A stretch of 64,000 nt of DNA from Burkholderia guangdongensis. Lineage in GTDB: Bacteria > Pseudomonadota > Gammaproteobacteria > Burkholderiales > Burkholderiaceae. Within the stretch, counting starts at the first letter, position 1. Every line of letters begins with the position of its first letter. A program made the position numbers and the translations under genes. Shown in pieces: positions 28,856 through 38,044 of the stretch. Location of the stretch: positions 62,001 to 126,000 of the forward strand of contig NZ_JACBNX010000001.1 of NCBI RefSeq assembly GCF_013403875.1. Reading direction: 5' to 3'. The notes beneath the pieces are model-generated. The model did not search any database, had not been told where the DNA came from, and was given only the letters and a program-made list of their open reading frames with translations.

Positions 28856-29449
28856 TCACCAGAAGTCGCGAATGCCGGCGATCCCGTACGCGTGATGGCG
28901 GCGCGCGTCATCCAGATGCGCGCGCGTCATCCCGCCGAGCGCGTAGACCGGCACCGCGACCTGCGCGGCGAGCGTCGCGAAGCGTTCCCAGCCGAGCGTC
29001 GGCGCGCCGGGATGGCTCAGCGTCGGCAGCACCGGCGACAGCGTGACGAAATCGACGCCGATGCGTTCCGCGCGACGCAGGTCGTCGAGCGTATGACAGG
29101 CTGCGCAGACGAGCCGGCCGGCCGGCAGCGGCCGCCGCGTCGCCGCGTGCAGCGCGGTGCCGTCGAGGTGCCGGCCCGCGCGGGGGAGCGACGCCAACGC
29201 TGCGTCGGCGATCTTTCCGTTCAGCAGCAGCGTCGCGCCCGCCGCATCGCAGCGTGCGAGCGCGTGCTGCGCGATCCGGAAGAACGCTTCCTCGTCGAAC
29301 GACTTGATCCGTAACTGCACGAGCATCTCGCCGCGCGCGAGCACGGCCGACAGGTGCTCGAGAAACGTCGCGCAATCGGCGTCCGACGCGGACGCCGGCT
29401 CCGGCGTGACGACGTAGCGGCGCGGCAGCGCGGGCGGCACGTTCATCAT
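28856..29449 (-). CDS. Thiamine-phosphate-synthase/TenI-like domain protein
   Basis: A 197-residue TIM-barrel protein of the ThiE/TenI group: LVQLRIKSFDEEAFFRIAQ, LLLNGKIADAALASLPRAGRHLDGTALHA, LVCAACHTLDDLRRAERIGVDFVTLSPVLPTLSHPGA, LGWERFATLAAQVAVPVYALGGMTRAHLDDA. In ThiE the enzyme joins HMP-pyrophosphate and thiazole phosphate. Here the loops match the ThiE-like half of MutT-ThiE fusion proteins more than true ThiE, and no thi gene is nearby. The two ATGs at 29449 and 29446 are equivalent choices. It sits 43 bases after the transporter gene on the same strand. Confidence 0.72.
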   Translation of the reverse strand: MMNVPPALPRRYVVTPEPASASDADCATFLEHLSAVLARGEMLVQLRIKSFDEEAFFRIAQHALARCDAAGATLLLNGKIADAALASLPRAGRHLDGTALHAATRRPLPAGRLVCAACHTLDDLRRAERIGVDFVTLSPVLPTLSHPGAPTLGWERFATLAAQVAVPVYALGGMTRAHLDDARRHHAYGIAGIRDFW

Positions 29450-29492
29450 GCGCTCGCGGCGCAGCGCAGCGAGCGGGCGCGCCGATGCGCGG

Positions 29493-30836
29493 TCATTCGT
29501 CGGCCTCCTTCGCGATTTTCGGATAGACGCGCACGAGCACGATGCGCGGCCCGTTCATCTTCTTCACGACGACGTCGAAGCGATCGAAGGAGACGCGCTG
29601 CCCCTCGGCCGGCAGATCGCTCAGCGCGTGGATCACGAGGCCGCCGACCGATTCGGCGCGGCCTTCGTCGATGTCGATGCCGAGCGCCTGCTCGAGCGAC
29701 ACGACGGGCAGGCTGCCCTTGCCCATCAGCGTGCCGTCGTCGAGGCGGCTCCAGTCGTCGGCGCCCTGGCGGAATTCGTCGTGAATCTGCCCGACGAGCG
29801 CGCCGAGCAGGTTGTCGAGCGTCAGGAAGCCGATCGGCTTCGCGCCCTTGTCGCCGACGAGCGCGAAGTGCGGCGCGCCCTTGCGGAAGCGGCGGAACAG
29901 GTCGAGCGCGGGCGTGTCGGGCCGCACGACCTGGACCGGGCGCACGTAATCGGACAGATCGTCGAGCGCGGCGCCCGCGTGGCGCGCGAGCAGCAGATCC
30001 TTCAGGTGGATCAGGCCGCTCACCCGTTCGCGCGACGCGTCTTCGAACAGCGGATAGCGGCTGAAGCGATGCTGCGCGACGATATGCATGTTGTCCTGCA
30101 GCGAGATGTCGCGGCGCAGCCCGATCATCTCGTTCGCGGGGCGCATCAGGTCCGACACCGTCATCGACGAGAAGTCGAGCGAATGCGCGAGCGTATTCCA
30201 TTCGTCGCGGCTGTAGGCGGCGCGCGCGGACGGCGACGGCGGCGCGTTGCCCGCGTTGCGGCTGCGCAGGATCAGCTTCAGCTCGTCGGTCGAGTAGTGC
30301 GCGTCGCCGCCATGCTCGGACGACAGGCCCGCGATCCGCAGCACCGCGTTCGCGCTGTTGTTCAGCACCCAGATGGCCGGATACATCGTCCAGTAGAACG
30401 CATACAGCGGCAGCGAGACCCACAGGCCGACCTGTTCCGCCTGACGGATCGCCATCGACTTCGGCGCGAGCTCGCCGACGACGATGTGCAGAAACGAAAT
30501 CATCGAGAACGCGCACACGAGCGACACCAGATGCACGACCTGCTCCGACGCGATGCCGATTGCCGCGAGCACCGGGCCGAGAAGCTGCGCGAACGCGGGC
30601 TCGCCGACCCAGCCGAGGCCGAGCGACGCGAGCGTGATGCCGAGCTGGCACGCGGACAGATACGCGTCGAGCCGGCCGTGGACGATCGCGAGGATGCGCC
30701 CGCGCAGCCCGCGCTTGCGCGCGAGCGTCTTCACGCGCGTCGCGCGCAGTTTGACGAGGCCGAACTCGGCCGCGACGAAGAAGCCGTTCAGGGCCACGAG
30801 GAGCAACGCGCCGACGAGCGCGAAGAGCTGAATCAA
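29493..30836 (-). CDS. CNNM/CBS-domain transporter (HlyC/CorC family)
   Basis: A 447-residue membrane protein of the UPF0053/hemolysin-family. The N-terminal CNNM domain has three to four helices (LFALVGALLLVALNGFFVAAEFGLVKL; CQLGITLASLGLGWVGEPAF; VVGELAPKSMAI). Then come a tandem CBS pair (VSDLMRPANEMIGLRRD, RYPLFEDASRERVSGLIHLKDLL; VVRPDTPALDLFRRF, ALVGDKGAKPIGFLTLDNLLGALVG) and a C-terminal CorC_HlyC domain. Such proteins are thought to export Mg2+/Co2+ or Na+. Function here is inferred from family only. Confidence 0.92.
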   Translation of the reverse strand: MIQLFALVGALLLVALNGFFVAAEFGLVKLRATRVKTLARKRGLRGRILAIVHGRLDAYLSACQLGITLASLGLGWVGEPAFAQLLGPVLAAIGIASEQVVHLVSLVCAFSMISFLHIVVGELAPKSMAIRQAEQVGLWVSLPLYAFYWTMYPAIWVLNNSANAVLRIAGLSSEHGGDAHYSTDELKLILRSRNAGNAPPSPSARAAYSRDEWNTLAHSLDFSSMTVSDLMRPANEMIGLRRDISLQDNMHIVAQHRFSRYPLFEDASRERVSGLIHLKDLLLARHAGAALDDLSDYVRPVQVVRPDTPALDLFRRFRKGAPHFALVGDKGAKPIGFLTLDNLLGALVGQIHDEFRQGADDWSRLDDGTLMGKGSLPVVSLEQALGIDIDEGRAESVGGLVIHALSDLPAEGQRVSFDRFDVVVKKMNGPRIVLVRVYPKIAKEADE

Positions 30837-30914
30837 GGAATCACTCCGGAAAAGACGGAAGCGTCAGTATAAGGATCGAAAGATCGATGCAAGAGCTGGC
30901 CGAACGGACGATGT

Positions 30915-31820
30915 TCACATCGGCGCTTCGCCGGGTAGCATCAGAACGATCTCGGAGGGGCGGCCGTCGGCGAACGGATCGTGCGCGAACGTGCCGCCGT
31001 GCGCGAGCGCGACGCGCTGCGGCAGCGCGAGCGTCCATGCGACGCGTTTTGCGTTGCGTTCGCGCAGCATCTCGCGGCGCGCGAACGTCTCGAGCACGTG
31101 CGCGCGGCCCGCGTCGACGAGCGTGCCCGCATCGACGACGCACGCGACGCGCGCGACGACCTGTGCGTGCTCGAGCGTGCACGAGAACGACACGCGGCCG
31201 TTCACGGCGCTCGCCTCGATCGCGGCGATCAGCATCGTCCAGAGCGCCTGCTCGACGCGCTCGCGATCGGCGACGAGCGGCGCGGCGACGTCGGGTAGCG
31301 TCGCGTCGATCATCACGTCGCGCGCATCGGCGAGCGCGGCGCGCGCGAGCACGAGCACGTCGTCGAGCAGCGGGCGCAGCGCGAACGGCTGCGGCGCCAG
31401 CGCAAGCGTGCGCGTGTCGGCGCGCGGCGCGTCGAGTGCTTCGTCGATCAGCTTCGTCTGCTGGTCGATACCCGCGCGGATGCCCGCGAGCGCGCGCTGC
31501 AGGTTTGGATCGGCGCGGCCGGCGTAGGCGCTGCCGGCGTGGGTGCGACCGGCGTAGGCGCTGCCGGCGTCGGTGTGCGCGAGCTGGCGCTCGAGTACGT
31601 ACGCCCAGCTATGCATCGCGTTCAGCGGGCTGCGCAGGTCGTGAGACGCGCTCGACAACGCCTGGTCGCGCAGGAACAGCGCGGCCTGCGCGGCAAAATG
31701 CGCGGCGCGCTCGCGCAGCAGCGCGGCGGCGGAATCGGCCGGCGCGGCGGCGTTATCGGCGGGAGTGGCGGTCACGGGCGGGCCTGTCGGTGGCGGTTGC
31801 GGGCGAAGTGGAATCGCCAT
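30915..31820 (-). CDS. Orphan histidine-kinase core with degenerate ATP-binding domain
   Basis: A 301-residue protein with a clear HisKA dimerisation/phospho-acceptor motif, SSASHDLRSPLNAMHSWAYVLERQ. There is no N-terminal sensor or membrane segment, only a short Pro/Ala-rich start. The C-terminal ATPase part is weak: the N box is replaced by LWTMLIAAIEASAVNG without Asn, only a VDAGTLVDAG vestige of the G1 box is seen, and the end is VALAHGGTFAHDPF. A repeat of AGSAYAGR follows the H box. No response regulator is nearby. It could be a pseudokinase or phosphotransfer protein. Confidence 0.7.
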   Translation of the reverse strand: MAIPLRPQPPPTGPPVTATPADNAAAPADSAAALLRERAAHFAAQAALFLRDQALSSASHDLRSPLNAMHSWAYVLERQLAHTDAGSAYAGRTHAGSAYAGRADPNLQRALAGIRAGIDQQTKLIDEALDAPRADTRTLALAPQPFALRPLLDDVLVLARAALADARDVMIDATLPDVAAPLVADRERVEQALWTMLIAAIEASAVNGRVSFSCTLEHAQVVARVACVVDAGTLVDAGRAHVLETFARREMLRERNAKRVAWTLALPQRVALAHGGTFAHDPFADGRPSEIVLMLPGEAPM

Positions 31821-31986
31821 TATAGGGAGCGGGCGGCCCGCCGCCGCGCGCAATCGTGCCCGGCCTTGTTCACGCCATCACGGCCGGGGGTGGCACGGCG
31901 TACATTGAGCGGCCAGCCATTATGTGCGAATCTGTATCGCCGACTTCGGCGTTCACCATTGCACCGTCCCGGCATCGGAGACAGTC

Positions 31987-32895
31987 ATGCCCCTCGATCG
32001 AAGCGCTCGTCCGGAAATGACCGCTTTCGTCTTTGCAGGCGGCGGCAGCCTTGGCGCGATCGAGGTGGGCATGCTGCGCGAGTTGCTGAATCACGGCGAA
32101 CGGCCCGACTTCCTGGTGGGCGCGTCCGCCGGCGCGATCAACGCCGCGTATTTCGCCGGGCAGCCGGACGGCGACGGCGTCGCGAAGCTCGAAGCACTGT
32201 GGTGCAACATCCGCCGGCGCGACATCATGCCGTTTTCGATGCTCAGCCTGCTGAGAACCCTTCTGCAGAACCGCACGCACCTCGTCGAGGCGACCGCGCT
32301 GCGGATGCTGCTGGAAAGGCATCTGCGGTATCAATACGTGGAGCGCGCGTCGCTGCCGCTGCACGTCGTCGCGACCGACATGCTCAGCGGCAGCGAAATC
32401 GTGTTTTCATCGGGCCTTGTCGTCGACGCCGTGCTCGCCAGCGCGGCGATCCCGGGGGTGTTTCCGCCGGTGCGGATCGGCGGCCAGTTGATGGTCGATG
32501 GCGGCGTCGCGAACAACACGCCGGTCTCGGTTGCCGTCGCGCGGGGCGCGACGCGCATCGTCGTGCTGCCGGCTGGCTTCGCATGTGCATTGCACAAGCC
32601 GCCGGGAAGCGCGATCGCGCAGGCGATGCATGCGCTGACGCTCGTGATCGCGCGTCAGCTCGTGCGCGATCTGGAGTTCTACCAAAGCCACGCCGCGATC
32701 TTCGTGGTGCCGCCGCTGTGTCCGCTGGACGTCTCGCCGTACGACTACACCCAGTGCAGGCAACTGATCGAACTCGCGGCCGAGCGGACCCGCGCGTGGC
32801 TCGGCGATGGCGGCCTCGAACAAACCTTCATTCCGAGCGCGCTGCACGAGCACACGCACTCGGCGGAGCGGCCGACCTGCGATGCCGGCGTTTAG
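31987..32895 (+). CDS. Patatin-like phospholipase
   Basis: A 302-residue acyl hydrolase of the patatin family with the catalytic dyad visible. The oxyanion loop is FAGGGSLGAIEVGMLRELL (about 14-32), the nucleophile elbow is VGASAGAIN (Ser near residue 43), and the Asp is in MVDGGVANNTPV (about 170). ATG 31987 follows a GGAGACAGTC ribosome-binding site. There is no signal peptide, so it is probably intracellular or membrane-associated. It hydrolyses acyl esters of phospholipids or similar; the true substrate is unknown. Confidence 0.9.
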   Translation: MPLDRSARPEMTAFVFAGGGSLGAIEVGMLRELLNHGERPDFLVGASAGAINAAYFAGQPDGDGVAKLEALWCNIRRRDIMPFSMLSLLRTLLQNRTHLVEATALRMLLERHLRYQYVERASLPLHVVATDMLSGSEIVFSSGLVVDAVLASAAIPGVFPPVRIGGQLMVDGGVANNTPVSVAVARGATRIVVLPAGFACALHKPPGSAIAQAMHALTLVIARQLVRDLEFYQSHAAIFVVPPLCPLDVSPYDYTQCRQLIELAAERTRAWLGDGGLEQTFIPSALHEHTHSAERPTCDAGV

Positions 32896-32991
32896 ATACG
32901 ATGAAAGCGCCAGTTCACGTCGATAACGGGCTGGCGAACGGGCTGGACGAAAATCCTTTGAGGGGCTGGCCGCCATCAGCGTGAACAGCCT

Positions 32992-33912
32992 CTACGCCGG
33001 CAGCGCGTCGTCGTCCTTTTGCGTGGCGCTGCCCGGCAGCAACTGGCACGCGAGCAGGCCGGCGAGCATCAGCGTGCAGCCGAACATCGCGCGCGGCGTC
33101 AGCGTCTCGCCGAGCACGAGCCAGCCGGCGAACGCCGCGAACACGCCTTCCATGCTGAAGATCAGCGCCGCGTGCGCGGGCGCGGCGTCGCGCTGCGCGA
33201 CGACCTGCAGCGTGTAGCCGACACCGACGGACAGAATGCCGCAGTAGAGCAGCGTCGGCAACGCGCCGCGCAGCACCGCGACGCCGATCGGCTCGATCGC
33301 GATCCCGGCGGCGGCGCACAGCGCACCGCAGACCGTGAACTGCAGGAACGCGAGCACGAGCGGATCGATGCGCCGCGCGAAGTGGCCGACCGCAAGCACG
33401 TGTACCGCGATGATCACCGCGCCGGCGAGCTGGAACCAGTCGCCGTACAGCATCGAGAAGTGCTCGTCGACGCTGAGGAAGTAGAGGCCGAGCGCCGCGA
33501 GCAGCGCGCCGCACCAGGTGCCGGTGCCGATCCGGTGGCGCGCGAACACGCCGAGCAGCGGCACGATCACGACGTAGAGCGAGCTGATGAAGCCGGCGTT
33601 CGCGACCCGCGTGTACTGCAGGCCGAACTGCTGCAGCGAGATCGACACCGCGAGCAGCAGGCCGAGCGCGAGGCCCGGCAGCAGCAGCGCGGGCGACCGG
33701 CGGATCGCGGCGAGCTGGGCGCGCGCGGCCGCGTTCAGCGCGAGCAGCGGGACGAGCACGGCGGCGCCGAGCAGGAAGCGCAGCCCGGTGAACAGGAACG
33801 GCCCGATCACGCTGAGGCTGAGCCGCTGCGCGACGAATGCCGATCCCCAGATCGCGGCGGCGACGAGCATCAGCAGGTTGGCGCGGAGGTGCTTGCGGGC
33901 GTCGTGGTTCAT
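32992..33912 (-). CDS. EamA/DMT-superfamily transporter
   Basis: A 306-residue ten-helix exporter of the drug/metabolite transporter superfamily. Two EamA repeats are visible: LMLVAAAIWGSAFVAQRLSL with FTGLRFLLGAAVLVPLLAL, and a second half with LRGALPTLLYCGILSVGVGYTLQVVAQRDA and ALIFSMEGVFAAFAGWLVLGE. The substrate is unknown. It lies 39 bases downstream of a LysR gene in the same direction, so the regulator may control it and be co-transcribed with it. Confidence 0.9.
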   Translation of the reverse strand: MNHDARKHLRANLLMLVAAAIWGSAFVAQRLSLSVIGPFLFTGLRFLLGAAVLVPLLALNAAARAQLAAIRRSPALLLPGLALGLLLAVSISLQQFGLQYTRVANAGFISSLYVVIVPLLGVFARHRIGTGTWCGALLAALGLYFLSVDEHFSMLYGDWFQLAGAVIIAVHVLAVGHFARRIDPLVLAFLQFTVCGALCAAAGIAIEPIGVAVLRGALPTLLYCGILSVGVGYTLQVVAQRDAAPAHAALIFSMEGVFAAFAGWLVLGETLTPRAMFGCTLMLAGLLACQLLPGSATQKDDDALPA

Positions 33913-33951
33913 GAATGCTTGTAATACGGCTGGCTGACGAAACCCGACAGT

Positions 33952-34809
33952 TTACGCCGACTTTGAAAGGTTGTCGGCAAATCGCCGTAATGCGGCGGCG
34001 TCGCGCGCGTCGCGCACGCGCGAATAGAGCACGACGTGCGAGTGGGGCAGTGGCGGCAGACCGAACTTCGCGCCGACGTCGACGAGTTCGCGCGGCGCGA
34101 CGCGCCGCGCGAGCGGGCACACCGCGAGCCCCGCCGCGACGGCGGCTGCGACGGCCGCGACGCCGCCGCCGGTGAAGCGCTCGCGCCACGGGATGCCCGC
34201 ATGATCGAGTGCGCGGAGCGCCGCCGCGCGCACGCCGCACGGGCCGGCCAGCACCGCGAGCGGCAGCGGCTCGCCCGGGCGCGGCGCCCAGTCCGGCGCG
34301 GCGAGCCACGCGAGCGGCTCGGTGAAGAGCCGCTCGCCGCCGTCGCGCGGCGGATCCTCGGCGGGCTCGTGGCGGACGATCGCGGCATCGAGCCGCCGCT
34401 CGTCGTACTGCGCGAGCAGATTGGCCGATTGGCCGAGGTGCATTTCGAGCGCGAGCGCGGGATCCTGTCGGTGCAGGCTCGCGAGCACGGCGGGCAGGTC
34501 GGGCACCGCGACATGCTCGCTGACGCCGAGCACGAGCCGCCGCGTGCCGGCCGACACCGTGCCGAGCGCGCGCTCGTGCGCGTCGAGCAGCGCGCGGGCG
34601 GCGGGCAGGAACGTCTCGCCGTCTGGCGCGAGCTTGACGACGCGTGGCGTGCGCGCAAGCAGCGGTTTGCCGAGATGCGCTTCGAGCCGCTTGAGCTTCA
34701 GGCTGACGGCCGATTGCGTCGTGCCGAGCGCGTCGGCCGCGCGCGTGAAGCTCGCGAGATCGGCGACCAGCACGAACGCGCGCACCGCATCGAGGTCGAG
34801 GACTTTCAT
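33952..34809 (-). CDS. LysR-family transcriptional regulator
   Basis: A 285-residue LysR regulator. The N-terminal helix-turn-helix is canonical (LDAVRAFVLVADLASFTRAADALGTTQSAVSLKLKRLEAHLG), followed by the effector domain from about residue 90 (LVLGVSEHVAVPDLPAVL). The ATG at 34809 is used because MKVLDLDAVRAF is the normal start. It faces away from the tautomerase gene and toward the EamA gene. The start codon lies inside the dyad at 34804-34820, which fits negative autoregulation. The inducer is unknown. Confidence 0.93.
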   Translation of the reverse strand: MKVLDLDAVRAFVLVADLASFTRAADALGTTQSAVSLKLKRLEAHLGKPLLARTPRVVKLAPDGETFLPAARALLDAHERALGTVSAGTRRLVLGVSEHVAVPDLPAVLASLHRQDPALALEMHLGQSANLLAQYDERRLDAAIVRHEPAEDPPRDGGERLFTEPLAWLAAPDWAPRPGEPLPLAVLAGPCGVRAAALRALDHAGIPWRERFTGGGVAAVAAAVAAGLAVCPLARRVAPRELVDVGAKFGLPPLPHSHVVLYSRVRDARDAAALRRFADNLSKSA

Positions 34810-34830
34810 TTCAGATGAAAATGGATGAAA
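34804..34830. promoter_or_regulatory. Dyad and direct repeats at the LysR start
   Basis: TTTCAT (34804-34809) and ATGAAA (34815-34820) form a dyad across the LysR start codon, and GATGAAA is repeated at 34814-34820 and 34824-34830 (10-base period, one helical turn). This fits a LysR recognition element controlling both the regulator and the divergent tautomerase gene. It is inferred from position and symmetry. Confidence 0.5.
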
Positions 34831-34912
34831 TATGCATTGATGACTGTTCATTATAGATGCGCGCGCTTAGCCTGAAGGTGCACGTCAATGGTTCACGGAC
34901 AGGAGATCCGCC

Positions 34913-35296
34913 ATGCCCTTTACCCGCATCGCCCTTCGCGAAGGCAAACCGGCCGCGTACCGCGCGGCGCTCGTCGACGGCGTGCATCGCGCGCTGATGA
35001 GTACGTTCGACGTGCCCGAGGACGACCGTTTCATGATCGTCACCGAGCATCCGGAAACGAATTTCGTGTTCGGCCGGCATTACCTCGACATCGATCGCAG
35101 CGACGATCTCGTGATGATCCAGATCACCGTGAGCAACACGCGCACGCTCGAGCAGAAGCGCGCGCTGTACCGGACGATCGCCGGAAACCTCGCGCAGCGG
35201 CCGGGCGTGCGGCCGCAGGACGTGTTCATCAACCTCGTCGAGGTATTGAAGGAGGACTGGTCGTTCGGCAACGGCATCGCGCAGTACGCGGTCTGA
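34913..35296 (+). CDS. Tautomerase-superfamily protein
   Basis: A 127-residue protein of the tautomerase superfamily (tautomerase_2/MSAD-like). The conserved Pro follows Met1 (MPFTRIALREGK), which after Met removal is the catalytic N-terminal base. Further family segments are FMIVTEHPETNFVFGRHYLDI, IQITVSNTRTLEQKRALYRTI and VFINLVEVLKEDWSFGNGIAQY. It probably acts on an unsaturated oxo- or halo-acid. It is divergent from the LysR gene at 34809; the shared promoter region suggests LysR control. Confidence 0.88.
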   Translation: MPFTRIALREGKPAAYRAALVDGVHRALMSTFDVPEDDRFMIVTEHPETNFVFGRHYLDIDRSDDLVMIQITVSNTRTLEQKRALYRTIAGNLAQRPGVRPQDVFINLVEVLKEDWSFGNGIAQYAV

Positions 35297-35423
35297 CCGG
35301 TTCGAAGGGGTGGGTGCGTTCGGGTCGCTAACCGGTCTGGCCCCGTGTACTATGGAAGCATTCATCGCGAGCCGATGGCGGCGGCAACGCGCCGTTTACG
35401 GCACATCCTGAACGGGAGCTTCC

Positions 35424-37055
35424 ATGTCGCGTGTGCTGGAGATCGTGCTGTGTCTGTCGTTGGAGGGCTGGCGGCCCAGCGCCACCGGCCGGTCGCGGAC
35501 CGTTCAGCGGGATTTTGGCGCCGAGCTTGGCCGGGCGTGGCGGATCTGTCCGCAGGTCAAGATGCGTCGCGGCCACGAACGCGTGACGATCGAGCCGTGT
35601 CAGGTCGTCGAGGCCGAGCCGAGCCCCGGTGCGAACTGGCGAACCTGGGTCGAGTCGGCCGAGAGCCGCCGCGTCGTCGCGTCGCGCACGCAGGCGTTCG
35701 CGCCGGGCGTGACGTTGCGCGAGACGTTCGATACCGCGCATGCGGACGTCGCGGTGGCGGGCGCGGCGTCAGAGCCGGTCAGCCCGACGGCGCCGGCCGG
35801 GCCGCACGAACAGGCGGACGGGGCCGAGTCGCCGTCGTCGGTGAAGTCGCCGGCGGCCGCCGTTGCGCCCGGCACCGCCGGCGTGCAGCTCGTCTGCGAG
35901 CGCCGGCGCGGCCGCTGGGCCGACGACAGCGGCGTGTCGGTCGAGATGACGCTCGACGACATGACGATCCACGACGGCGCGGCGACGCGCCGCCATTGCG
36001 AACTGCGTCTCACCGCGCCCGATTGGGGCACCGTGGAGGCGCGCGCCGCCACACTGCGCGCGCTGTTCGCGGCCGCGCGCGAGTTGAGCGGCGCGTGGCC
36101 CGCGTTCGCGCAGCTCGCGAGCCTGATCGACCGTGCGTGCGACGGTGCGCTCGCGACCGCCGCGCCGGTGCGCGCGCGGTCCGTCGATCTGAGCCGCATG
36201 ACGACGCAGCGTGACGCGCTGGCCGCGCTCGCGGGCGACATCACTATCCATTGGCTCGGCAACGAGGCTGGCGTGCTCGACCACGAGGATCCGGAGTTCG
36301 TGCATCAGATGCGGGTCGCGCTGCGGCGCCTGCGCACGCTGATGCGCCTCTTTCCGCATTATGCGAACGGCGGCTGGAGCGAGGCGTTCGAGGCCGATCT
36401 GCGCTGGCTGGCCGGACTGCTCGGCACGGTGCGCGATTGGGACGTGTTCTCGACCGAGAGCCTGCCCGCGCTGATCGAAGCCGACGGCGACAGCGCGGCG
36501 GCCTGGGCCGGCACGCTCGACACGGCGCGCGCGCAATGCACGACTGCCCGCGCGGACGTGCGGCAGGCGCTGCATTCCGCGCGCTACGCTCGGCTCACGC
36601 TCGGCTGGCTCGAATGGCTGAGCGCGTTTGCGTTGCCGGCCGATCCCGCCGCCGACGACGCGCCACCGCTGCGGCAGCATGCGGCAAAGCGTGTGCGGCG
36701 CCTGTTCGAGCGCCTCGCGAGCGTGCCGCCGCTTGCGACGCTCGATGCGGCGTCGCGCCATCGCGTGAGGATCGACGCGAAACGTCTGCGCTACGCGCTC
36801 GAATTCTTCGCGTCGCTTGCGTCGCGCCACACGCGCATCGACACGGTCAAGACGTTGTCGCGCGTGCAGAGCGTGCTCGGCGAAGTCAACGATGCGGTCG
36901 TCGCGCTGCATCGTCTCGAGGAACTTGCCGCACCGCCGTATCAGGTCGGCTTCGTGCGCGGCTACGCGGCGGCGCTCGAGCGGCATGCGGTGAGCGTCGC
37001 CGAAACGCTGCTCGCCGCGCTCCGGCCGCCGAAGGTCGGCGGCAAGGAGAGCTGA
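35424..37055 (+). CDS. CHAD-domain protein with degenerate CYTH-like N-terminus
   Basis: A 543-residue protein. The C-terminal ~300 residues are a CHAD domain: HQMRVALRRLRTLMRLFPH (basic helix with conserved His and Arg), then RHRVRIDAKRLRYALEFFASL and a final LQ-type helix. CHAD domains bind inorganic polyphosphate and often sit on polyP granules. The first ~220 residues occupy the place of a CYTH triphosphatase, but the usual ExExK signature is not found (EIVLCLSLEGW instead), so catalysis is unlikely. There are low-complexity Ala/Pro links at about 115-150. The next gene (modE) follows 37 bases later. Confidence 0.82.
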   Translation: MSRVLEIVLCLSLEGWRPSATGRSRTVQRDFGAELGRAWRICPQVKMRRGHERVTIEPCQVVEAEPSPGANWRTWVESAESRRVVASRTQAFAPGVTLRETFDTAHADVAVAGAASEPVSPTAPAGPHEQADGAESPSSVKSPAAAVAPGTAGVQLVCERRRGRWADDSGVSVEMTLDDMTIHDGAATRRHCELRLTAPDWGTVEARAATLRALFAAARELSGAWPAFAQLASLIDRACDGALATAAPVRARSVDLSRMTTQRDALAALAGDITIHWLGNEAGVLDHEDPEFVHQMRVALRRLRTLMRLFPHYANGGWSEAFEADLRWLAGLLGTVRDWDVFSTESLPALIEADGDSAAAWAGTLDTARAQCTTARADVRQALHSARYARLTLGWLEWLSAFALPADPAADDAPPLRQHAAKRVRRLFERLASVPPLATLDAASRHRVRIDAKRLRYALEFFASLASRHTRIDTVKTLSRVQSVLGEVNDAVVALHRLEELAAPPYQVGFVRGYAAALERHAVSVAETLLAALRPPKVGGKES

Positions 37056-37092
37056 TCTGCCCGACGCCGACGATTCCTGCCACGCCCTCGCC

Positions 37093-37998
37093 ATGACGAT
37101 CCCGCCTTCCGATTCCGACGAGACCCGTGCCGGCGCCGCCACGCCCGCCAACGCGCCCGCCGCCACGCCCGCCAACGCACCCGCCGATACCGCGCCGCTC
37201 GGGCTGGGCGGCGAACTCTGGCTGCGCGCCGGCGGGCGGACGCTCGGCGGCTCGCTGCGGATCGCGCTGCTCGCGGCGATCGGCGACACCGGCTCGATCA
37301 CGCGCGCGGCGAAGGCCGTCGGTCTCAGCTACAAGGCCGCGTGGGAGGCGATCGACACGATGAACAACCTGGCCGGGGAGCCGCTCGTGATGCGTTCGAC
37401 GGGCGGAAAGGGCGGGGGCGGCACTATGCTGACGCCGCGCGCGACCGCGTTGATCGCCGCGTTCCGCGTGATCGAGCGCGAACATCGCCGCTTCATCGAC
37501 GCGGCGAGCGTCGCGATGGCCGGTTTCGACGTCGACTGGGCGCTGATCGGGAGAATCGGGATGAAAACCAGTGCGCGCAATCAGCTGTTCGGCAAGATCG
37601 CGTCGATCCGGCACGGTGCGGTCAATGACGAGGTGTCGCTGACGCTGCCGGGTGGTCAGGCGATCGTCGCCGTCGTCACGCACGAGAGCGTCGAAACGCT
37701 CGGCCTCGAGGTCGGCGGCGACGCGTGCGCGCTCGTGAAGGCGTCGTGGGTCATGCTCGCGGTCGAGGACGACGGCGAGCCCGCGCTCCGCCTGTCCGCG
37801 CGGAATCAGTTGCGCGGCGTCGTCGATAGCGTGAAGGGCGGCGCGGTCAACAGCGAGGTGACGCTCGCGCTCGACGGCGGCGGTACGCTCACGGCGATTG
37901 TCACCAACGACAGCGTCGATGCACTGTCGCTTGCGTCGGGGCGGAACGCGATTGCGTTGTTCAAGGCGTCGAGCGTGATTCTGGCGGTGGCGGGCTGA
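37093..37998 (+). CDS. modE: Molybdate-responsive regulator ModE
   Basis: A 301-residue ModE. The winged-helix DNA-binding domain is recognisable (LRIALLAAIGDTGSITRAAKAVGLSYKAAWEAIDTMNN, about 55-92), with the flexible GGKGGGG loop. Two TOBE/MopII molybdate-binding repeats follow (SARNQLFGKIASIRHGAVNDEVSL and SARNQLRGVVDSVKGGAVNSEVTL). Molybdate-bound ModE represses modABC. An unusual N-terminal tail repeats ATPANAPA. It converges on the mod operon, ending 47 bases before modC. Confidence 0.95.
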   Translation: MTIPPSDSDETRAGAATPANAPAATPANAPADTAPLGLGGELWLRAGGRTLGGSLRIALLAAIGDTGSITRAAKAVGLSYKAAWEAIDTMNNLAGEPLVMRSTGGKGGGGTMLTPRATALIAAFRVIEREHRRFIDAASVAMAGFDVDWALIGRIGMKTSARNQLFGKIASIRHGAVNDEVSLTLPGGQAIVAVVTHESVETLGLEVGGDACALVKASWVMLAVEDDGEPALRLSARNQLRGVVDSVKGGAVNSEVTLALDGGGTLTAIVTNDSVDALSLASGRNAIALFKASSVILAVAG

Positions 37999-38044
37999 AA
38001 AGGGCGCCGATGGACTGTGCCTGGGCCATGCCCGGGCCGTGACG

